From positions 643,501 through 707,500 of the forward strand of contig NC_002932.3 in the NCBI RefSeq assembly GCF_000006985.1: 64,000 bases of DNA, read 5' to 3'. This DNA comes from Chlorobaculum tepidum TLS. GTDB lineage: Bacteria; Bacteroidota; Chlorobiia; Chlorobiales; Chlorobiaceae. Under the pieces are notes generated by a model. The model ran no database searches. It saw only the letters and a list, made by a program, of their open reading frames with translations, and was not told the origin of the DNA. This document shows, piece after piece, positions 1 through 10,365 of the stretch (positions are counted from its first letter, which is position 1; each line of letters starts with the position of its first letter). The position numbers were made by a program, and so were the translations under genes.

Positions 1-309
1 AAAGCAGGCGTAGACGATGCTGTCGTCCGAAATCCGGTAGTAGCACTTGAGTCCCTCTTTGCGGCGGTTGACGACACCGTTGTCGTGCATGAGTGCCAGA
101 TGCTTGGAGATGTTTGCCTGGCTTGCGCCGACCTCCTTGACGATCTCCTGAACCGTGTGCTCCCGGTCGCAGAGCGCTCGCAAAATTTTAAGCCGCATCG
201 GCTCTGAAAGCAGTTTGAACCGGTTTGATACAGCGTCGAGCATCTCGTCCGGCATATTGAATTGCCATTTTTTTACTTCCTCTTCTGTAATCGTCATCGA
301 TTTGCTCAT
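1..309 (-). CDS. ArsR-family winged-helix transcriptional regulator (3' end outside window)
   Basis: Reading leftwards from the ATG at 309 gives a protein that runs off the window edge after about 103 residues. It contains a winged helix-turn-helix of the ArsR type: a segment near residues 32-48 ([17 protein letters not shown]) followed by a recognition helix ([16 protein letters not shown]) and a wing ([12 protein letters not shown]). Such regulators usually repress a small operon and release DNA on metal or redox signals. No CxC metal site is visible in the part seen, so the ligand cannot be named. The gene is oriented away from the sigma factor cluster to its right. Confidence 0.85.
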   Translation of the reverse strand, partial: MSKSMTITEEEVKKWQFNMPDEMLDAVSNRFKLLSEPMRLKILRALCDREHTVQEIVKEVGASQANISKHLALMHDNGVVNRRKEGLKCYYRISDDSIVYACF

Positions 310-475
310 GTCATAATCCTGTTAATGCCTCTTTGCGTCATTCAATGGTGCGAATGAAAAAAATATTGAGATATATAGTTATTAAATCACATTAATCAAA
401 CCAAAAAACAACCTTTGCATTTATTGTATGACTGTGTGATTGCGAGGAAAATACTGTATTTATGGGGAGGGTACT

Positions 476-703
476 TCAGGAAGTAATGGTGGTCAGCCTT
501 GTAATTGACTCGATGAGGGTTGACGGTGCCTTGAACCGAACGATACGTTCTTTGATAATGATTTTGGTTTTTTTTGCATCCTGAAACTCGGCCCGGCATG
601 CAGGACATTCAGCAAGGTGTTGGGCAAGTTCTTCCTCTTCTTTCGCGGAAAGTTCCCCGTCAATAGCTGCGCTCATGAGCACCATTGCTTTGTTACAGTT
701 CAT
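476..703 (-). CDS. zinc-binding anti-sigma factor (zf-HC2/ZAS type)
   Basis: A 75-residue protein beginning MNCNKAMVLM and carrying the H-x3-C-x2-C signature (HLAECPAC), which with the early Cys forms the zinc-binding anti-sigma fold. It should bind and inhibit the ECF sigma factor encoded just upstream, possibly releasing it on thiol oxidation as in RsrA-type proteins; that redox role is inference. It has no transmembrane segment, so it would act in the cytosol. An alternative GTG start at 742 overlaps the sigma stop codon as GTGA and would add 13 residues. I prefer the ATG at 703 because family members normally start a few residues before the first Cys. Confidence 0.8.
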   Translation of the reverse strand: MNCNKAMVLMSAAIDGELSAKEEEELAQHLAECPACRAEFQDAKKTKIIIKERIVRFKAPSTLIESITRLTTITS

Positions 704-738
704 GGCTGTCAACTGATAAATTGTTTGAATGAAAGGGA

Positions 739-1335
739 TCACTGATCGATTTCGGTGTCGTATCCATGCTTTTTGGCGTAATCTTCAAGTTTGGCACGCA
801 ACAGTTTTCTGCCTCTGTACAAACGTGATCGAACCGTTCCGATCGGGCTTTCGACCATGTTGGCAATCTCCTCATAGGTAAATCCTTCAATGTCACACAA
901 CTGTATGACTTCCCTGAACTCTTCGGGAAGTGACTGCAATGCCTGGTAAACCTCTTCGTGCAACAGGGAATGGAAAAAATCCGACTCGGCTTCGGTTGTG
1001 TCGCTCTGCACATCCTTGATCGTATGGTAAAAGTCCTTGATCAGGTCGTAATCGACTTTGCCGGGTTCCCTTGCGTTTTTACGAAATTTGTTGATGTAAT
1101 TGTTTTTGAGAATTTTGAACAACCACGCCTTGCAGTTTGTTCCCCGCTCGAAGGAATCGAAAAATCTATATGCTTTCAGGTATGTCTCCTGCACCAGATC
1201 ATGGGCATCGTCAGGGTTCATCGTGAGATGCAGCGCATAGTTGTAGAGTGAATTGATATGCGCGACAGCCTCCTTTTGAAACTCCTGCTGTTTGAGCTGT
1301 TCCTGAGCTGTGAGCGTCTGTTTGTTCTCTTTCAT
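739..1335 (-). CDS. ECF-type RNA polymerase sigma-70 factor
   Basis: A 198-residue sigma factor of the extracytoplasmic-function class. Region 2 is recognisable ([20 protein letters not shown], then [19 protein letters not shown]) and region 4 contains [17 protein letters not shown] followed by the helix-turn-helix [23 protein letters not shown]. The frame stays open to 1461, but the ATG at 1335 starts just before the first conserved part. It forms an operon with the zinc anti-sigma gene downstream, the usual regulator pair. The sigma R family arrangement suggests a thiol or oxidative stress regulon, which the sequence alone does not prove. Confidence 0.88.
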   Translation of the reverse strand: MKENKQTLTAQEQLKQQEFQKEAVAHINSLYNYALHLTMNPDDAHDLVQETYLKAYRFFDSFERGTNCKAWLFKILKNNYINKFRKNAREPGKVDYDLIKDFYHTIKDVQSDTTEAESDFFHSLLHEEVYQALQSLPEEFREVIQLCDIEGFTYEEIANMVESPIGTVRSRLYRGRKLLRAKLEDYAKKHGYDTEIDQ

Positions 1336-1518
1336 GGGGTGTGGTTTTGCCGAATGCTTTGAGAGGAGATCTCCTGAATAGAGCCGCGAATTCGATGACC
1401 TTTGATAAGGACGTTCATAACAACCAATATAAAAATATATCTTTAGAGAAATTTGAGTCAATCGCCAAATGATGGTTTTGTGGCGGATAGTTTGGCTCGG
1501 TACAAAAAAGTGTGAAAG

Positions 1519-3030
1519 ATGGCTGAAATGGTTGATGTCATTGTCATTGGGGCGGGTATCGGAGGCCTGACGGCGGCTGCGTTGTTGCAGGAGCGAGGTT
1601 TTTCAACCGTCGTTTTCGAAAAGAACAGGTTTCCCGGTGGGAGCTGTTCGTCGTTTGAGAAGGGAGGTTACACCTTCGATGCCGGAGCTTCGGTGTTTTA
1701 CGGTTTCTGCGATGACGACGCAATGGGCACGCTTAACCTGCATTCACGGATTTTCCGCAAGCTCGGTATTGCGGTCGAGACTATTCCCGATCCGGTGCAG
1801 ATTCATTACCACATGCCGGGGGGCTTCGACGTCCCGGCCTGGTTTGACCGCGACCGTTTTCTCGAATCGCTCTGCCGCCGGTTTCCGCACGAACGGACGG
1901 GCATCCGGAAATTTTACGACGAGCTCGAATCGGTCTATGAGATTTTGAATTCATTGCCCGCTGGGTCGCTCGAAGATGTGATACACCTGGGCGTTGTCGG
2001 TGCCCGCCATCCGCTGAAGGTCATGGCACTTGGCGTCAAGACGCTCTTTTCGATGGGCAACGTAGCGCGGCGTTACATCAGCGACAAAGAGCTGCTGCGC
2101 TTCATCGATCTCGAAGCCTACTCGTGGGCGGTGCAGGACGCGGTTTCAACCCCGCTGGTCAACGCGGGCATCTGCCTGGCCGACCGGCACCATGGAGGAA
2201 TCAACTATCCCGTCGGTGGCTCGGGAACCATTCCGGCGGCGCTGGTGAAGGGGTTCGAAAAATTCGGCGGGTCGATCCGGTTTGGCAGCGAAGTGTCGAA
2301 GGTGATCGTCAAGAACGGCTCGGCGGTCGGCGTTCGTCTCTCTGACGGCACGGAAGTGAGTGCGAAGGCGGTGGTCAGCAACGCCACGGTGTGGGACACC
2401 TTCAGTAAGCTCGTGGACGATCCCCGTTTGCGGATTCCGGATGATCGTTTCATCAAGGCTCCGAGCTGGTTCCAGATCTGGCTTGGCGTGGACGGTTCGA
2501 TCGTGCCGCCGGGGTTCCACATGCATCACATCATTGTCGATGACTGGTCGAAGTACGACGAGCTTGGCGGCACGATCTACTTCTCTGCGCCCTCGGTGCT
2601 CGACCCGTCGCTCGCGCCGCCGGGCAAGCACGCCCTGCACCTCTTTGTGACTGCTGAGACGTGGCAGTGGGAGCAGTATGAATACCGGAGCCAGGAGTAC
2701 AAGGCAGCCAAAGAGGCTTTCGCAAAATCACTCATCGCGAGAGCCGAGCGCCTCCTGCCGGGAATTCAGGATGCCACCGAACTTATGGTAACCGCCACGC
2801 CGCAGAGCCATGCGCGCTACCTCAATCGTCGCGACGGCTCGTATGGCCCGCTGCTTAAGCCGGGACAGAACATCCTTTTGAAGCCGCAGAACCGCACGCC
2901 GATAAAGAATTTGTTCGCCGCCGGAGACAGTACCTTCCCCGGCCAGGGGGTGATTGCCGTGACCTACTCCGGCGTGTCGTGCGCCTCGTACATCGCGCGG
3001 CAGTTGGGGAAAGCGCTCGATTACCTATGA
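1519..3030 (+). CDS. crtH: FAD-dependent carotenoid isomerase/desaturase (CrtH type)
   Basis: A 503-residue CrtI/CrtISO-family flavoprotein. The N terminus has the dinucleotide-binding motif VIGAGIGGL followed by the [14 protein letters not shown] segment and [11 protein letters not shown], typical of the CrtH/CrtISO/CrtD branch. The C terminus has the family FAD-binding stretch ([15 protein letters not shown]). In green sulfur bacteria CrtH isomerises poly-cis lycopene precursors to all-trans lycopene after CrtP and CrtQ. A 3,4-desaturase of the same family cannot be excluded by eye. Location next to csmJ/csmX agrees with a photosynthetic pigment role. It is transcribed away from the sigma gene and followed by a hairpin with a T tract. 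Confidence 0.8.
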   Translation: MAEMVDVIVIGAGIGGLTAAALLQERGFSTVVFEKNRFPGGSCSSFEKGGYTFDAGASVFYGFCDDDAMGTLNLHSRIFRKLGIAVETIPDPVQIHYHMPGGFDVPAWFDRDRFLESLCRRFPHERTGIRKFYDELESVYEILNSLPAGSLEDVIHLGVVGARHPLKVMALGVKTLFSMGNVARRYISDKELLRFIDLEAYSWAVQDAVSTPLVNAGICLADRHHGGINYPVGGSGTIPAALVKGFEKFGGSIRFGSEVSKVIVKNGSAVGVRLSDGTEVSAKAVVSNATVWDTFSKLVDDPRLRIPDDRFIKAPSWFQIWLGVDGSIVPPGFHMHHIIVDDWSKYDELGGTIYFSAPSVLDPSLAPPGKHALHLFVTAETWQWEQYEYRSQEYKAAKEAFAKSLIARAERLLPGIQDATELMVTATPQSHARYLNRRDGSYGPLLKPGQNILLKPQNRTPIKNLFAAGDSTFPGQGVIAVTYSGVSCASYIARQLGKALDYL

Positions 3031-3078
3031 GTTGGGAAGTGCGCGGACGACCTGAAATTGGCGGATGGGATCATGTTG

Positions 3079-3105
3079 GGGCGGTTCTTGTGGTCGCCCT
3101 TTTTT
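3079..3105 (+). terminator. probable intrinsic terminator of crtH
   Basis: A five-pair GC stem (GGGCG at 3079-3083 with CGCCC at 3095-3099) is followed directly by six Ts. It lies 49 bases past the crtH stop and touches the stop codon of the convergent alanine dehydrogenase-like gene. Confidence 0.5.
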
Positions 3106-4324
3106 ATGCAGTCGCGAGCAGCATGTCGATTTCGCGGAAAGGAAGATCGGTGAGTTCGGCGAGGATTTTCTTGGTGATGTAGCCTTTGTAAAGGTAGGTG
3201 CCCTTGCGCAGGCTGTGGCTGTTCCAGAGAATTTCCGGAATGGTCTGGTGCGCGTTCAGCTTCAGCAGGAATGGCAGAAGCGTGTTGGTCAGCGCGAACG
3301 TGGCAGTTTTGGCTACTGCCGACGGGATGTTTGGTACGCAGTAGTGCGTTACACCGTACTTGACGTAAATCGGGTTGGTGTGCGTTGTGTGACGGCTGGT
3401 GGCGAAACAGGCTCCCTGGTCGATCGAAACGTCGATGATCACCGACCCGGGTTTCATGGTTTTGACCACCTGCTCGCTCACCAGCGGTTTGTTCAGTTTC
3501 AGCTTGGGGCTGAGCGCGCCGATCATCACATCGGACATTTTCGCGAGCTGCGAAATGTAGTGTTCGTTGGCGATGGCCGTCACCAGGTGTCGGTTGAAGA
3601 ACGCTTCGAATCGCCGCAGCCGGTTGATCTCCTTGTCGATGACCGTTACCTGCGCTCCCAGGCCGAGCGCGTCCTGCGCGGCGAACAGGCCGACCGTGCC
3701 CGCGCCGATGATCGTGACGTGTGCGGGTGGTACGCCCGCGATGCCGCCAAGCAGAATACCGCTGCCGCCATAGCCGGTTTCGAGGTATTTCGCCGCCGTC
3801 TGGATGGCCAGCGATCCGGCGATTTCGCTCAGCGTTCTGACGATGGGCAGCTCGCCATCCCTCGTTTCGATGAACTCGAAGCCGAGCGCGGTGATGTTCT
3901 TGTCGATCAGCGTCTTGAGCATCTGGCGGCTGACGGTGCCGAGATGCACCGCCGAGATGAGCATCTGGCCGGGTAAAAGGAGTTGCAGCTCTTCGGGTTG
4001 CGGAGGCGAGACCTTGACGATGACGTTGGCCTGCGGGTACAGTTCCTCAGGTGAGGTGACGATGATCGCACCGGCTTCGGCATAATCCTGATCATGGAAA
4101 TTGCAGAAGCAGCCCGCGTTGCTTTCTACCACCACCCGGATACCCTGTTCGACCAGTATCTGCACTCCAGCCGGCGAAATGGCAACGCGCCGTTCGTCCT
4201 GGGCACGCTCTTTTGGAATGGCGATGGAGACGCTCATCGTCTTTTCCGGTTTGAGCAACCAGCGTTCGAGAGTTTTGACTCCGAGTTCGAATTCGATAGT
4301 TCCAAAATCGGATGAGTAGCCCAT
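3104..4324 (-). CDS. alanine dehydrogenase / NAD(P) transhydrogenase alpha-family protein (first paralogue)
   Basis: A 406-residue protein of the AlaDH/PNT family. From about residue 30 it reads [22 protein letters not shown], the usual family N terminus. The NAD-binding Rossmann segment is [20 protein letters not shown], followed by the [20 protein letters not shown] segment conserved in alanine dehydrogenases. Expected activity is reversible NAD-dependent deamination of alanine to pyruvate and ammonium, but the C-terminal part diverges from classical Ald, so substrate is uncertain. The frame is open 29 residues upstream of the canonical start with coding-like sequence, so I kept the longer form; the start at 4237 is the alternative. 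A closer Ald lies at 46366-47469. Confidence 0.75.
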   Translation of the reverse strand: MGYSSDFGTIEFELGVKTLERWLLKPEKTMSVSIAIPKERAQDERRVAISPAGVQILVEQGIRVVVESNAGCFCNFHDQDYAEAGAIIVTSPEELYPQANVIVKVSPPQPEELQLLLPGQMLISAVHLGTVSRQMLKTLIDKNITALGFEFIETRDGELPIVRTLSEIAGSLAIQTAAKYLETGYGGSGILLGGIAGVPPAHVTIIGAGTVGLFAAQDALGLGAQVTVIDKEINRLRRFEAFFNRHLVTAIANEHYISQLAKMSDVMIGALSPKLKLNKPLVSEQVVKTMKPGSVIIDVSIDQGACFATSRHTTHTNPIYVKYGVTHYCVPNIPSAVAKTATFALTNTLLPFLLKLNAHQTIPEILWNSHSLRKGTYLYKGYITKKILAELTDLPFREIDMLLATA

Positions 4325-4429
4325 CGTCAGTAAAATCGTCAGGATTGCTGAAACAAGCTTTGCAGAAAGCCGAGTGCTCCCCGGAGCCTGTTGTTGGCGC
4401 CGGGGGGGCTGGTCAAAGGTTCGTGTGGC

Positions 4430-5107
4430 TTATTTTGCCGAGATGGTAATGCGCTCGATGGCTTCCGCCGGTTTGTCGTGCGCGGTGCAGGTTGAACCCG
4501 GCAGGTGCAGTCGACCGCCGCTGATCGTGCACAGCGCGCCAGACGCATTGTCGATAGCGCTTTTGGCAACACCGCTCACCATGTTGACTGGTGCTTGCAT
4601 GAAGGGAAAGGCCTCGATGAAATTATTGTACACAAGCTGTGATGCCGGGCTGAGGCCGCTGGCGATTTTGCCGATTGTATCGACAGGATTGAGTCGCCCG
4701 CTCTGCACTCTCGACACGATGCTTGAAACGCCGGACGGGAGTTTGTTTGTCACATTGTAGCCGATCGTCTGTGCGTAGGTGATGAAGCCTGGGACGTTCA
4801 GGCCGAGCACGATCCGCCGGAATTTTTCGGCACGGGTCAGCACCCGGATCGTTCCTTCCTTGACGATGGTGGTGCGGCAGGCGAGGCGTCCGCCCTCCGC
4901 AAAAAGTTTGTCGGAGATAAAAGCCTTTTCGTCCTCGCCCGGTTCAGAGAGGCATTCAGCGCCTTCGAGTACATAGACGAAGCAACTCTGGCAGATGCCG
5001 TTGCCGCCGCAGATGTAGCCGATATGCGCTTTATTGAGCTTTGCGGTGTTGAGCAGCAAGTCTCCGACCTTGGCGTTGCAAGGTTTGTCATTGATGTAGA
5101 TAATCAT
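4430..5107 (-). CDS. csmJ: chlorosome envelope [2Fe-2S] protein CsmJ
   Basis: A 225-residue protein with an N-terminal adrenodoxin-like ferredoxin domain: cysteines at residues 33, 39, 42 and 77 (ICGGNGICQSC, then GRLACR) form the C-x5-C-x2-C...C ligand set of a [2Fe-2S] cluster. The C-terminal half is the hydrophobic, Ser/Gly-rich region seen in chlorosome envelope proteins. In green sulfur bacteria CsmI, CsmJ and CsmX sit in the chlorosome monolayer and are thought to carry electrons that relieve oxidative quenching of bacteriochlorophyll. The 225-residue length matches CsmJ as I recall it. It is followed by the paralogue csmX upstream on the same strand. Confidence 0.88.
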   Translation of the reverse strand: MIIYINDKPCNAKVGDLLLNTAKLNKAHIGYICGGNGICQSCFVYVLEGAECLSEPGEDEKAFISDKLFAEGGRLACRTTIVKEGTIRVLTRAEKFRRIVLGLNVPGFITYAQTIGYNVTNKLPSGVSSIVSRVQSGRLNPVDTIGKIASGLSPASQLVYNNFIEAFPFMQAPVNMVSGVAKSAIDNASGALCTISGGRLHLPGSTCTAHDKPAEAIERITISAK

Positions 5108-5242
5108 GGCGGTGAGATTTTCATTGGTGAGCGATGACTCTCAGAAATAAGTGCGGGCAGGTTTGCCTACTTTGAAATATACTTCCGGTTCGATGGGTTT
5201 CAAAGAGTACTTTCAGTGGTACTTTGCTAAACAGATAAAAAG

Positions 5243-5269
5243 AAAAAAGCCGGGGGATCCGGCTTTTTT
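5243..5269 (-). terminator. intrinsic terminator downstream of csmX
   Basis: An A-tract, a stem of AGCCGG with CCGGCT around a short GGGAT loop, and a T-tract give a hairpin flanked by A and T runs, so it can work on either strand. It sits ten bases past the csmX stop and would separate csmX from csmJ, arguing for independent or partly attenuated expression of the two genes. Confidence 0.75.
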
Positions 5270-5279
5270 CTTCCGCGGG

Positions 5280-5945
5280 TCAGTTACAGACCGCGCTTCT
5301 CTCCTGATGGAGCTGGAGTACTTCAGGAGAGACAATCCTTCCGTGACCGTTGTCACAAGTTGCCGTTTTTGCCAGGAGCGTGGTATCGCAACCGCATCCT
5401 TTGTCTGCTTTGATCTCGGGTTTGTCAGTGGAACGATTCACGCCGAAGGCGGCCTGAACTGCGTTGAACACCAGTTGAATCGCGTCGCTGATCGCTGCGG
5501 CCACATCGTGAAGCAGCTGCGTTGGCTCCAGTGCATGTTCTCCCTGTTCACGCCTTGCCTGAAATGCAATTGTATCGGTGAACTTGACTGCGGCCTCCCA
5601 GCCCATTTTGCCCATATATGCCGGAAGCTGGAGCGGATTTTCGAGAGTCAACCTTTTTGCCGCCTCGACCTCGGAGAGCACTGTGATCTTGCCGGGTTTC
5701 TCTATAAGTGTCTGACAGGCCATTCGCGTGCCCTCCTTGATCAGTTTGTCCGAAAGCATCGCCTTTTCGGCGTCGCTCATCGGCGAAAGCAGCTCAGCCC
5801 CTTCGAGCACCCTGACGTAGCAGGTCTGGCAGATGGCGTTGCCGCCGCAAAAGTAACCGATATGGCTGTGATTGGCGCGAGCTATATCAAGCAATCTATC
5901 TCCAACCTGGGCGGAACACTCTCTATCGTTTACGGTGATGTTCAT
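5280..5945 (-). CDS. csmX: chlorosome envelope [2Fe-2S] protein CsmX
   Basis: A 221-residue paralogue of the neighbouring csmJ product. It keeps the same four cluster cysteines at the same residue numbers (33, 39, 42 and 77; motifs FCGGNAICQTC and RMACQ), so the two proteins arose by duplication of a plant/adrenodoxin-type ferredoxin domain fused to a membrane-monolayer-binding C-terminal region. Role: component of the chlorosome envelope, probably redox active. The C-terminal half differs clearly from CsmJ and ends in a Cys-rich stretch (GCGCDTTLLAKTATC) that could hold further metal or disulfides; this last point is only an observation. Confidence 0.88.
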   Translation of the reverse strand: MNITVNDRECSAQVGDRLLDIARANHSHIGYFCGGNAICQTCYVRVLEGAELLSPMSDAEKAMLSDKLIKEGTRMACQTLIEKPGKITVLSEVEAAKRLTLENPLQLPAYMGKMGWEAAVKFTDTIAFQARREQGEHALEPTQLLHDVAAAISDAIQLVFNAVQAAFGVNRSTDKPEIKADKGCGCDTTLLAKTATCDNGHGRIVSPEVLQLHQERSAVCN

Positions 5946-6114
5946 TACTGTATGTTTTTATGTTTATCAAGTGAATGTCGTCATATCCACCATAACAGCA
6001 AAGGTTCGGGAAATAGTTTCTAAACAATTGTGAAAAGTTAGGAAGGAGGAGGAAGAACAGCTCTTACAAGCCGCCGTGCAAGACTTATAGAAAGGGTAGA
6101 AGGAAGAGCAGATT

Positions 6115-9100
6115 TTATCTCTCCGCGATCTGTTTCAGCAGCGCTTCGTAGCGGGCGATGAGCGCGAGGGGAGCGGTGTCGGCGGTTTCAGGGTGCCGGA
6201 AGACGAGCTTCATCTTTTTTTCGTGCTTGAACTGCGGGTGATACTCTTTGATGGAGCCGTCCTGCAATGCTACGATCAGGTTCTGGAAGAAGGCACTGTC
6301 GTAGAACTCCTTGTCCTCGTCGGACGGTAGGAAGATGGTTGCGCTCGATTGCTGGAGGTCGATCTTTTCGAGGCCGAGCGACGAGCCGAGATGCTTCAGG
6401 CGGGCGAGTGCGAGCAGGTTCTGCACCTCGGCGGGCATTGCGCCGAAGCGGTCTTCCAGCTCTTTGGCAATGTTTTGGAGTGCCGTGTTGTCAGCAGCTT
6501 TCGAGATGCGGTCGTAGCACGAGAAGCGCTCCTGCGTGGCGGTGATGTAGTAGTCGGGAAGGAGCGCGTCGAAGAAGAAGATCATGTCGCACGGCCTCTG
6601 CGGTTTGAGCGCAGCCTTTTCGCTGTCGCTGAAGAGGTGGTTGAACTCGGTGAGTTTCAGCTCGGCGACGGTCTCTTCGATCATCTTCTGGTAGAGGTCG
6701 AAGCCTATTTCGTGGATGAAGCCTGACTGCTCAGCGCCGAGCAGGTTGCCCGCGCCGCGGATGTCGAGATCGCGGAGAGCGACGTTGATGCCGGAGCCGA
6801 GTTCGGTGAAGGTCTCGATCACCGCAATGCGTTGCACCGCCTCGCGCTTGAGCGTGTGCAGCGGTGGCGTGATAAGGTAGCAGTACGCCTTGCGCTCGCT
6901 TCGCCCGACGCGCCCTCGGAGCTGGTACAGATCCGACAGGCCGAACATGTCGGCGCGGTTGATGATGATCGTGTTTGCGTTGGAGATGTCGAGGCCAGAG
7001 CCGATGATGGAGGTCGAAATCAGCACGTCAAGCTCCTGCTGCATGAAGTCCATCATGACGTTTTCCAGCTCCTTGGCGGGCATCTGGCCGTGAGCTGTGG
7101 CCATGCGGGCGTAGGGCACCAGCTCGCGCAGTTTCAGCGCGGTCTCTTCGAGGCTGGTGATGCGGTTGTGAAGAAAAAAGACCTGACCCTCGCGCTGGAT
7201 TTCGCGCTTGATGGCTGCCCGCACAGTTTCCGGATCGAACTCGGTGATGATCGTTTCGACCGGCTGGCGGTTCTTCGGCGGCGTCGAAACAATTGAGATG
7301 TCGCGCGCTCCGAGCATCGAGAACTGCATGGTGCGCGGAATCGGCGTGGCCGACATGGTGAGCGTATCGACGCCGGGAAACTGGTGGCGTAGCTTCTCCT
7401 TGACCTCCACGCCGAAATGCTGCTCCTCGTCGATGACGAGGAGTCCCAAGTCCTTGAATACCACATCTTTCGAGACCAGGCGGTGCGTGCCGATAACGAT
7501 GTCCATCGCGCCCGACGCGATGCGCTCGATCGTCTCTTTCTGTTCCTTGCGCGGCACGAAGCGGCTCAGGACGGCGATGTTCACAGGGAAGTTGGCGAAT
7601 CGACGCGCGAACGACTCGCCATGCTGGTGGGTCAGAATCGTGGTCGGCGTCAGGATCGCCACCTGCTTTTTGTTTTCGACCGCCTTGAATGCTGCACGCA
7701 TCGCGATTTCGGTCTTGCCGAATCCCGCGTCGCCGCAGATGAGCCGATCCATCGGCGATGGCGATTGCATGTCCTTTTTCACCTCCTGGATCGCCTTGAG
7801 CTGGTCGGGGGTCTCCTCGAACATGAAGGAGGCCTCGAACTCACGCTGGAATATCGAATCCGGCCCGAACGCAAAGCCGGGCGTCATTTTGCGCTTCGCG
7901 TACACGCGGATCAGCTTGGCGGCGATGTCGCGCAGCTTTTTGCGCACTCTCTCCTTTTTGGCGCTCCACTTCGAGCTGCCGAGCTTCGAGAGATTCGGCA
8001 GCGAGCCTTCCGAAGCGGTGTACTTTGAGAGGAGGTTGATGTTCTGCACATTGACGTAAAGCTGGTCGCCGCCTTCGTACTCGACCAGCACGCACTCCTG
8101 CTCCGAATCGCCCACCTGGATCGTTTCGAGTGACCGGAATACGCCGATGCCGTAATCTTCGTGCACGACGTAATCGCCCACCTTGAGGCGCTGAAGCTCC
8201 TTGAGCGAAATGCCCCGAACCTTGCGCTTGCGGTGCGCTTTGTGGGTGTGGAACTTGCCGAAAATGTCCGACTCGGTATAGAGATTCAGCTCGCCGAAGG
8301 CGAAGCCGGAGTGCAGGTTCGCCGGAATCCATTCGATGGCGTCCGGCGATTTACTGGTGTTTTCATCGGCGATGAACTCTGCCAACTCCTCGATTTCCCG
8401 GCGTGACGCGCAGGCGAAGAGTGGCTTCAGTCCGCGCTCAGCCTCCTCTTGCAAGCGCCCGGCCAGCAGGCGAAAATTGCCTTGCAACCGCTGTTGCTCG
8501 CTGGAGTTGAAGTCGATGCCCTGCTTGTTTATCCGCTGGATGACCACATGCCGGAAGCGGGGGAGCGCCGCTTCGAGCAGGGCGCGGTGATCCGAGCCTT
8601 GCATGGCGGTGGCGTCGTCGATGATGACGATCGCGGTGTCTGGCAGGTAGTCGAGGATTCCTGCCGGTTTCGACTCCGCCGCGCTCTCCTGCGTGAAGCT
8701 GCCGAACAGATCGACTGACTCGATGGCCGAGGTCGAGAGCTGGCTGTCGGTGTCGAAATTCCTGAGCGAGCTGACCGTGTCGCCGAAAAACTCGATGCGC
8801 ACCGGCTCGCGGCTGCCATAGCAGAAGACATCGATGATCGAACCGCGCACCGAAAACTCGCCTTCGTTCTCGACGAACTCCCGCTTCTCGAAGCCGTTGC
8901 TTTTAAGGAACTGCATCAGTGCATCGTACCCGGCATCGCTTCCGGCGGCGAGCGAAAAGAGCCGTTCGTTCGACGACTCCGTGCCGCATACCTCGATGCT
9001 GAGGTCTTCGAACGCGGCGAGCACGACGAGCGTTTCTCGACGCGAGAGCATTCCGAGCGCCGGAGAAAGCTCATCGGCGGTGTTGCGGAAGGGCTTGCCG

Positions 9101-9387
9101 CCAAGCAGGAGCGGCAGGTCGTTGTCGTACAGCTCCTGCTCGTCGGCGTTGCAAAAGAGCACCACCGGTGCGTCGAAATCCCGGAACAGCTTGGCGGCGA
9201 TAAACGGCGCGAGCGAACCCCGAACGCCGCAGATGTCCACAGCCCGGTGCTCTCCTGTCGTTGCTACCGAAAGCGCCTCGCGGAGCGCACGATACGGAGC
9301 CGACGCGGCAAGGCTGTCGAGCACGAGATCGACCGGTCTTTTGATGATGCTGGCGAACTGGGGCGTGGGATTAGCGGAAAATTTCAT
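6115..9387 (-). CDS. mfd: transcription-repair coupling factor Mfd
   Basis: A 1090-residue SF2 translocase that pushes stalled RNA polymerase off DNA lesions and recruits UvrA. Visible landmarks: UvrB-like N-terminal region, RNA polymerase interaction domain ([18 protein letters not shown]), Walker [18 protein letters not shown], Walker [12 protein letters not shown], motif [12 protein letters not shown], and the C-terminal TRCF domain ([15 protein letters not shown]). Length is normal for the family. The frame is open to 9456 but the ATG at 9387 ([13 protein letters not shown]) is the better start. It stands alone on this strand, followed by csmX after a 169-base gap. Confidence 0.95.
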   Translation of the reverse strand: MKFSANPTPQFASIIKRPVDLVLDSLAASAPYRALREALSVATTGEHRAVDICGVRGSLAPFIAAKLFRDFDAPVVLFCNADEQELYDNDLPLLLGGKPFRNTADELSPALGMLSRRETLVVLAAFEDLSIEVCGTESSNERLFSLAAGSDAGYDALMQFLKSNGFEKREFVENEGEFSVRGSIIDVFCYGSREPVRIEFFGDTVSSLRNFDTDSQLSTSAIESVDLFGSFTQESAAESKPAGILDYLPDTAIVIIDDATAMQGSDHRALLEAALPRFRHVVIQRINKQGIDFNSSEQQRLQGNFRLLAGRLQEEAERGLKPLFACASRREIEELAEFIADENTSKSPDAIEWIPANLHSGFAFGELNLYTESDIFGKFHTHKAHRKRKVRGISLKELQRLKVGDYVVHEDYGIGVFRSLETIQVGDSEQECVLVEYEGGDQLYVNVQNINLLSKYTASEGSLPNLSKLGSSKWSAKKERVRKKLRDIAAKLIRVYAKRKMTPGFAFGPDSIFQREFEASFMFEETPDQLKAIQEVKKDMQSPSPMDRLICGDAGFGKTEIAMRAAFKAVENKKQVAILTPTTILTHQHGESFARRFANFPVNIAVLSRFVPRKEQKETIERIASGAMDIVIGTHRLVSKDVVFKDLGLLVIDEEQHFGVEVKEKLRHQFPGVDTLTMSATPIPRTMQFSMLGARDISIVSTPPKNRQPVETIITEFDPETVRAAIKREIQREGQVFFLHNRITSLEETALKLRELVPYARMATAHGQMPAKELENVMMDFMQQELDVLISTSIIGSGLDISNANTIIINRADMFGLSDLYQLRGRVGRSERKAYCYLITPPLHTLKREAVQRIAVIETFTELGSGINVALRDLDIRGAGNLLGAEQSGFIHEIGFDLYQKMIEETVAELKLTEFNHLFSDSEKAALKPQRPCDMIFFFDALLPDYYITATQERFSCYDRISKAADNTALQNIAKELEDRFGAMPAEVQNLLALARLKHLGSSLGLEKIDLQQSSATIFLPSDEDKEFYDSAFFQNLIVALQDGSIKEYHPQFKHEKKMKLVFRHPETADTAPLALIARYEALLKQIAER

Positions 9388-10365
9388 AAAACGGCGTCGA
9401 TACGGATTTCGGGCAAAAGAGGAAAACTCCAGGGAGGCATTCCGTGGAGCAGACAACCCAGCTGTTAGTCGCTCATGCGGATGGCCGGTTGTACCTGTTG
9501 AGATTTATACAACGGGCAATATAATAAACAGCCTTTATTCAGGGAGCAATCGTAGTGACGACGAGTTACGAGTACCAGCGGGAGAACGTGATTTGCCGGT
9601 AGATGGCATCGCAGGAGCTTCGCGATGCCGCTCTTCGGAAGCCGGAAATGAGTTGACGGCCATACGGACTGGCAGGGTGTGAGCGCGGCAAAGTGTTGGT
9701 ATAACCGATAACCTTCGTTATGTCTATAATTGGTTGGTCTGTATGAACCTGACGGTTTGAAGTAACTGTCAATTGTCAGGTCTTTGATTATGATTTTTAG
9801 GTTGTCTTAAAAAGGAATTCATTCTTGTTTTCGGTTCTTCGCAGAATTTCGTGGGTGACATGAAGGATGCTCACATGACCATCCCTGATGAACAAGTTTA
9901 ACAGTTCGGTCAAAGCCATTTATAACCACCATTTACCCACGATATTCTGCGAAGAACCCATTTTTCTTGTATCCTTTGCTGCTAGCCAGTAAGGCTTTAC
10001 CAACCCGATGAGCAAATCTGTTGGACAGAGTGGTCAGTTCCGCTGTTTTGGTCGTATATGTACAATACTCAGCGGAGGCTAATCTGAGGCTTAACCACGC
10101 GCAGACGAGAGCGGATGTTGTGGCCTTGGTGGCAGTTGCCCGTAACGTTTATAACGTAGATGGCGGTGATGAGTCTGGCGGCTTCAGCTCACAACAGCTC
10201 CCCATTGATCCCCCCGCAACTTTCCGCCCGCGAACTTTGTGAAATTTGTGCAAATTACCGCTTGGCAGGCTTGCGTGGCCTGCATTAACATCTTTGTCTG
10301 TCGTACATTCAATCTCGTAAAATGTCAAGAGCGTCACTGGCTGACTGGCTCGGCGTAATCGAATT
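9388..10365. other. long intergenic region between mfd and the ABC ATPase gene
   Basis: About 980 bases with no convincing gene. It holds one MITE-like element (9833-9958) and an eight-pair hairpin at 9605-9629 (GGCATCGC with GCGATGCC). The short frames here have no recognisable motifs and poor starts. Mfd and the ABC ATPase gene are divergent, so promoters for both should lie here, but I could not assign them. A structured RNA is possible around the hairpin; I matched no known family. Confidence 0.5.
9833..9958 (-). mobile_element. MITE-like element, copy A (126 bp)
   Basis: The element is bounded by 24-base terminal inverted repeats (9833-9856 and 9935-9958) with one mismatch. Read on the minus strand it has a terminal repeat, an ATG at 9919 and an open frame MALTELLNLFIRDGHVSILHVTHEILRRT that runs straight through the other terminal repeat. 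This looks like the 5' end of a transposase gene joined to the far end of its insertion sequence, that is, a non-autonomous deletion derivative. A longer relative in opposite orientation is at 36453-36677. Family not certain; ISL3-like ends are my best guess. Confidence 0.7.

Noticed and set aside
9600-9640. Possible small structured RNA at the 9605-9629 hairpin
   Set aside because: Only one hairpin is visible, and it does not match SRP RNA, 6S RNA or RNase P RNA features.
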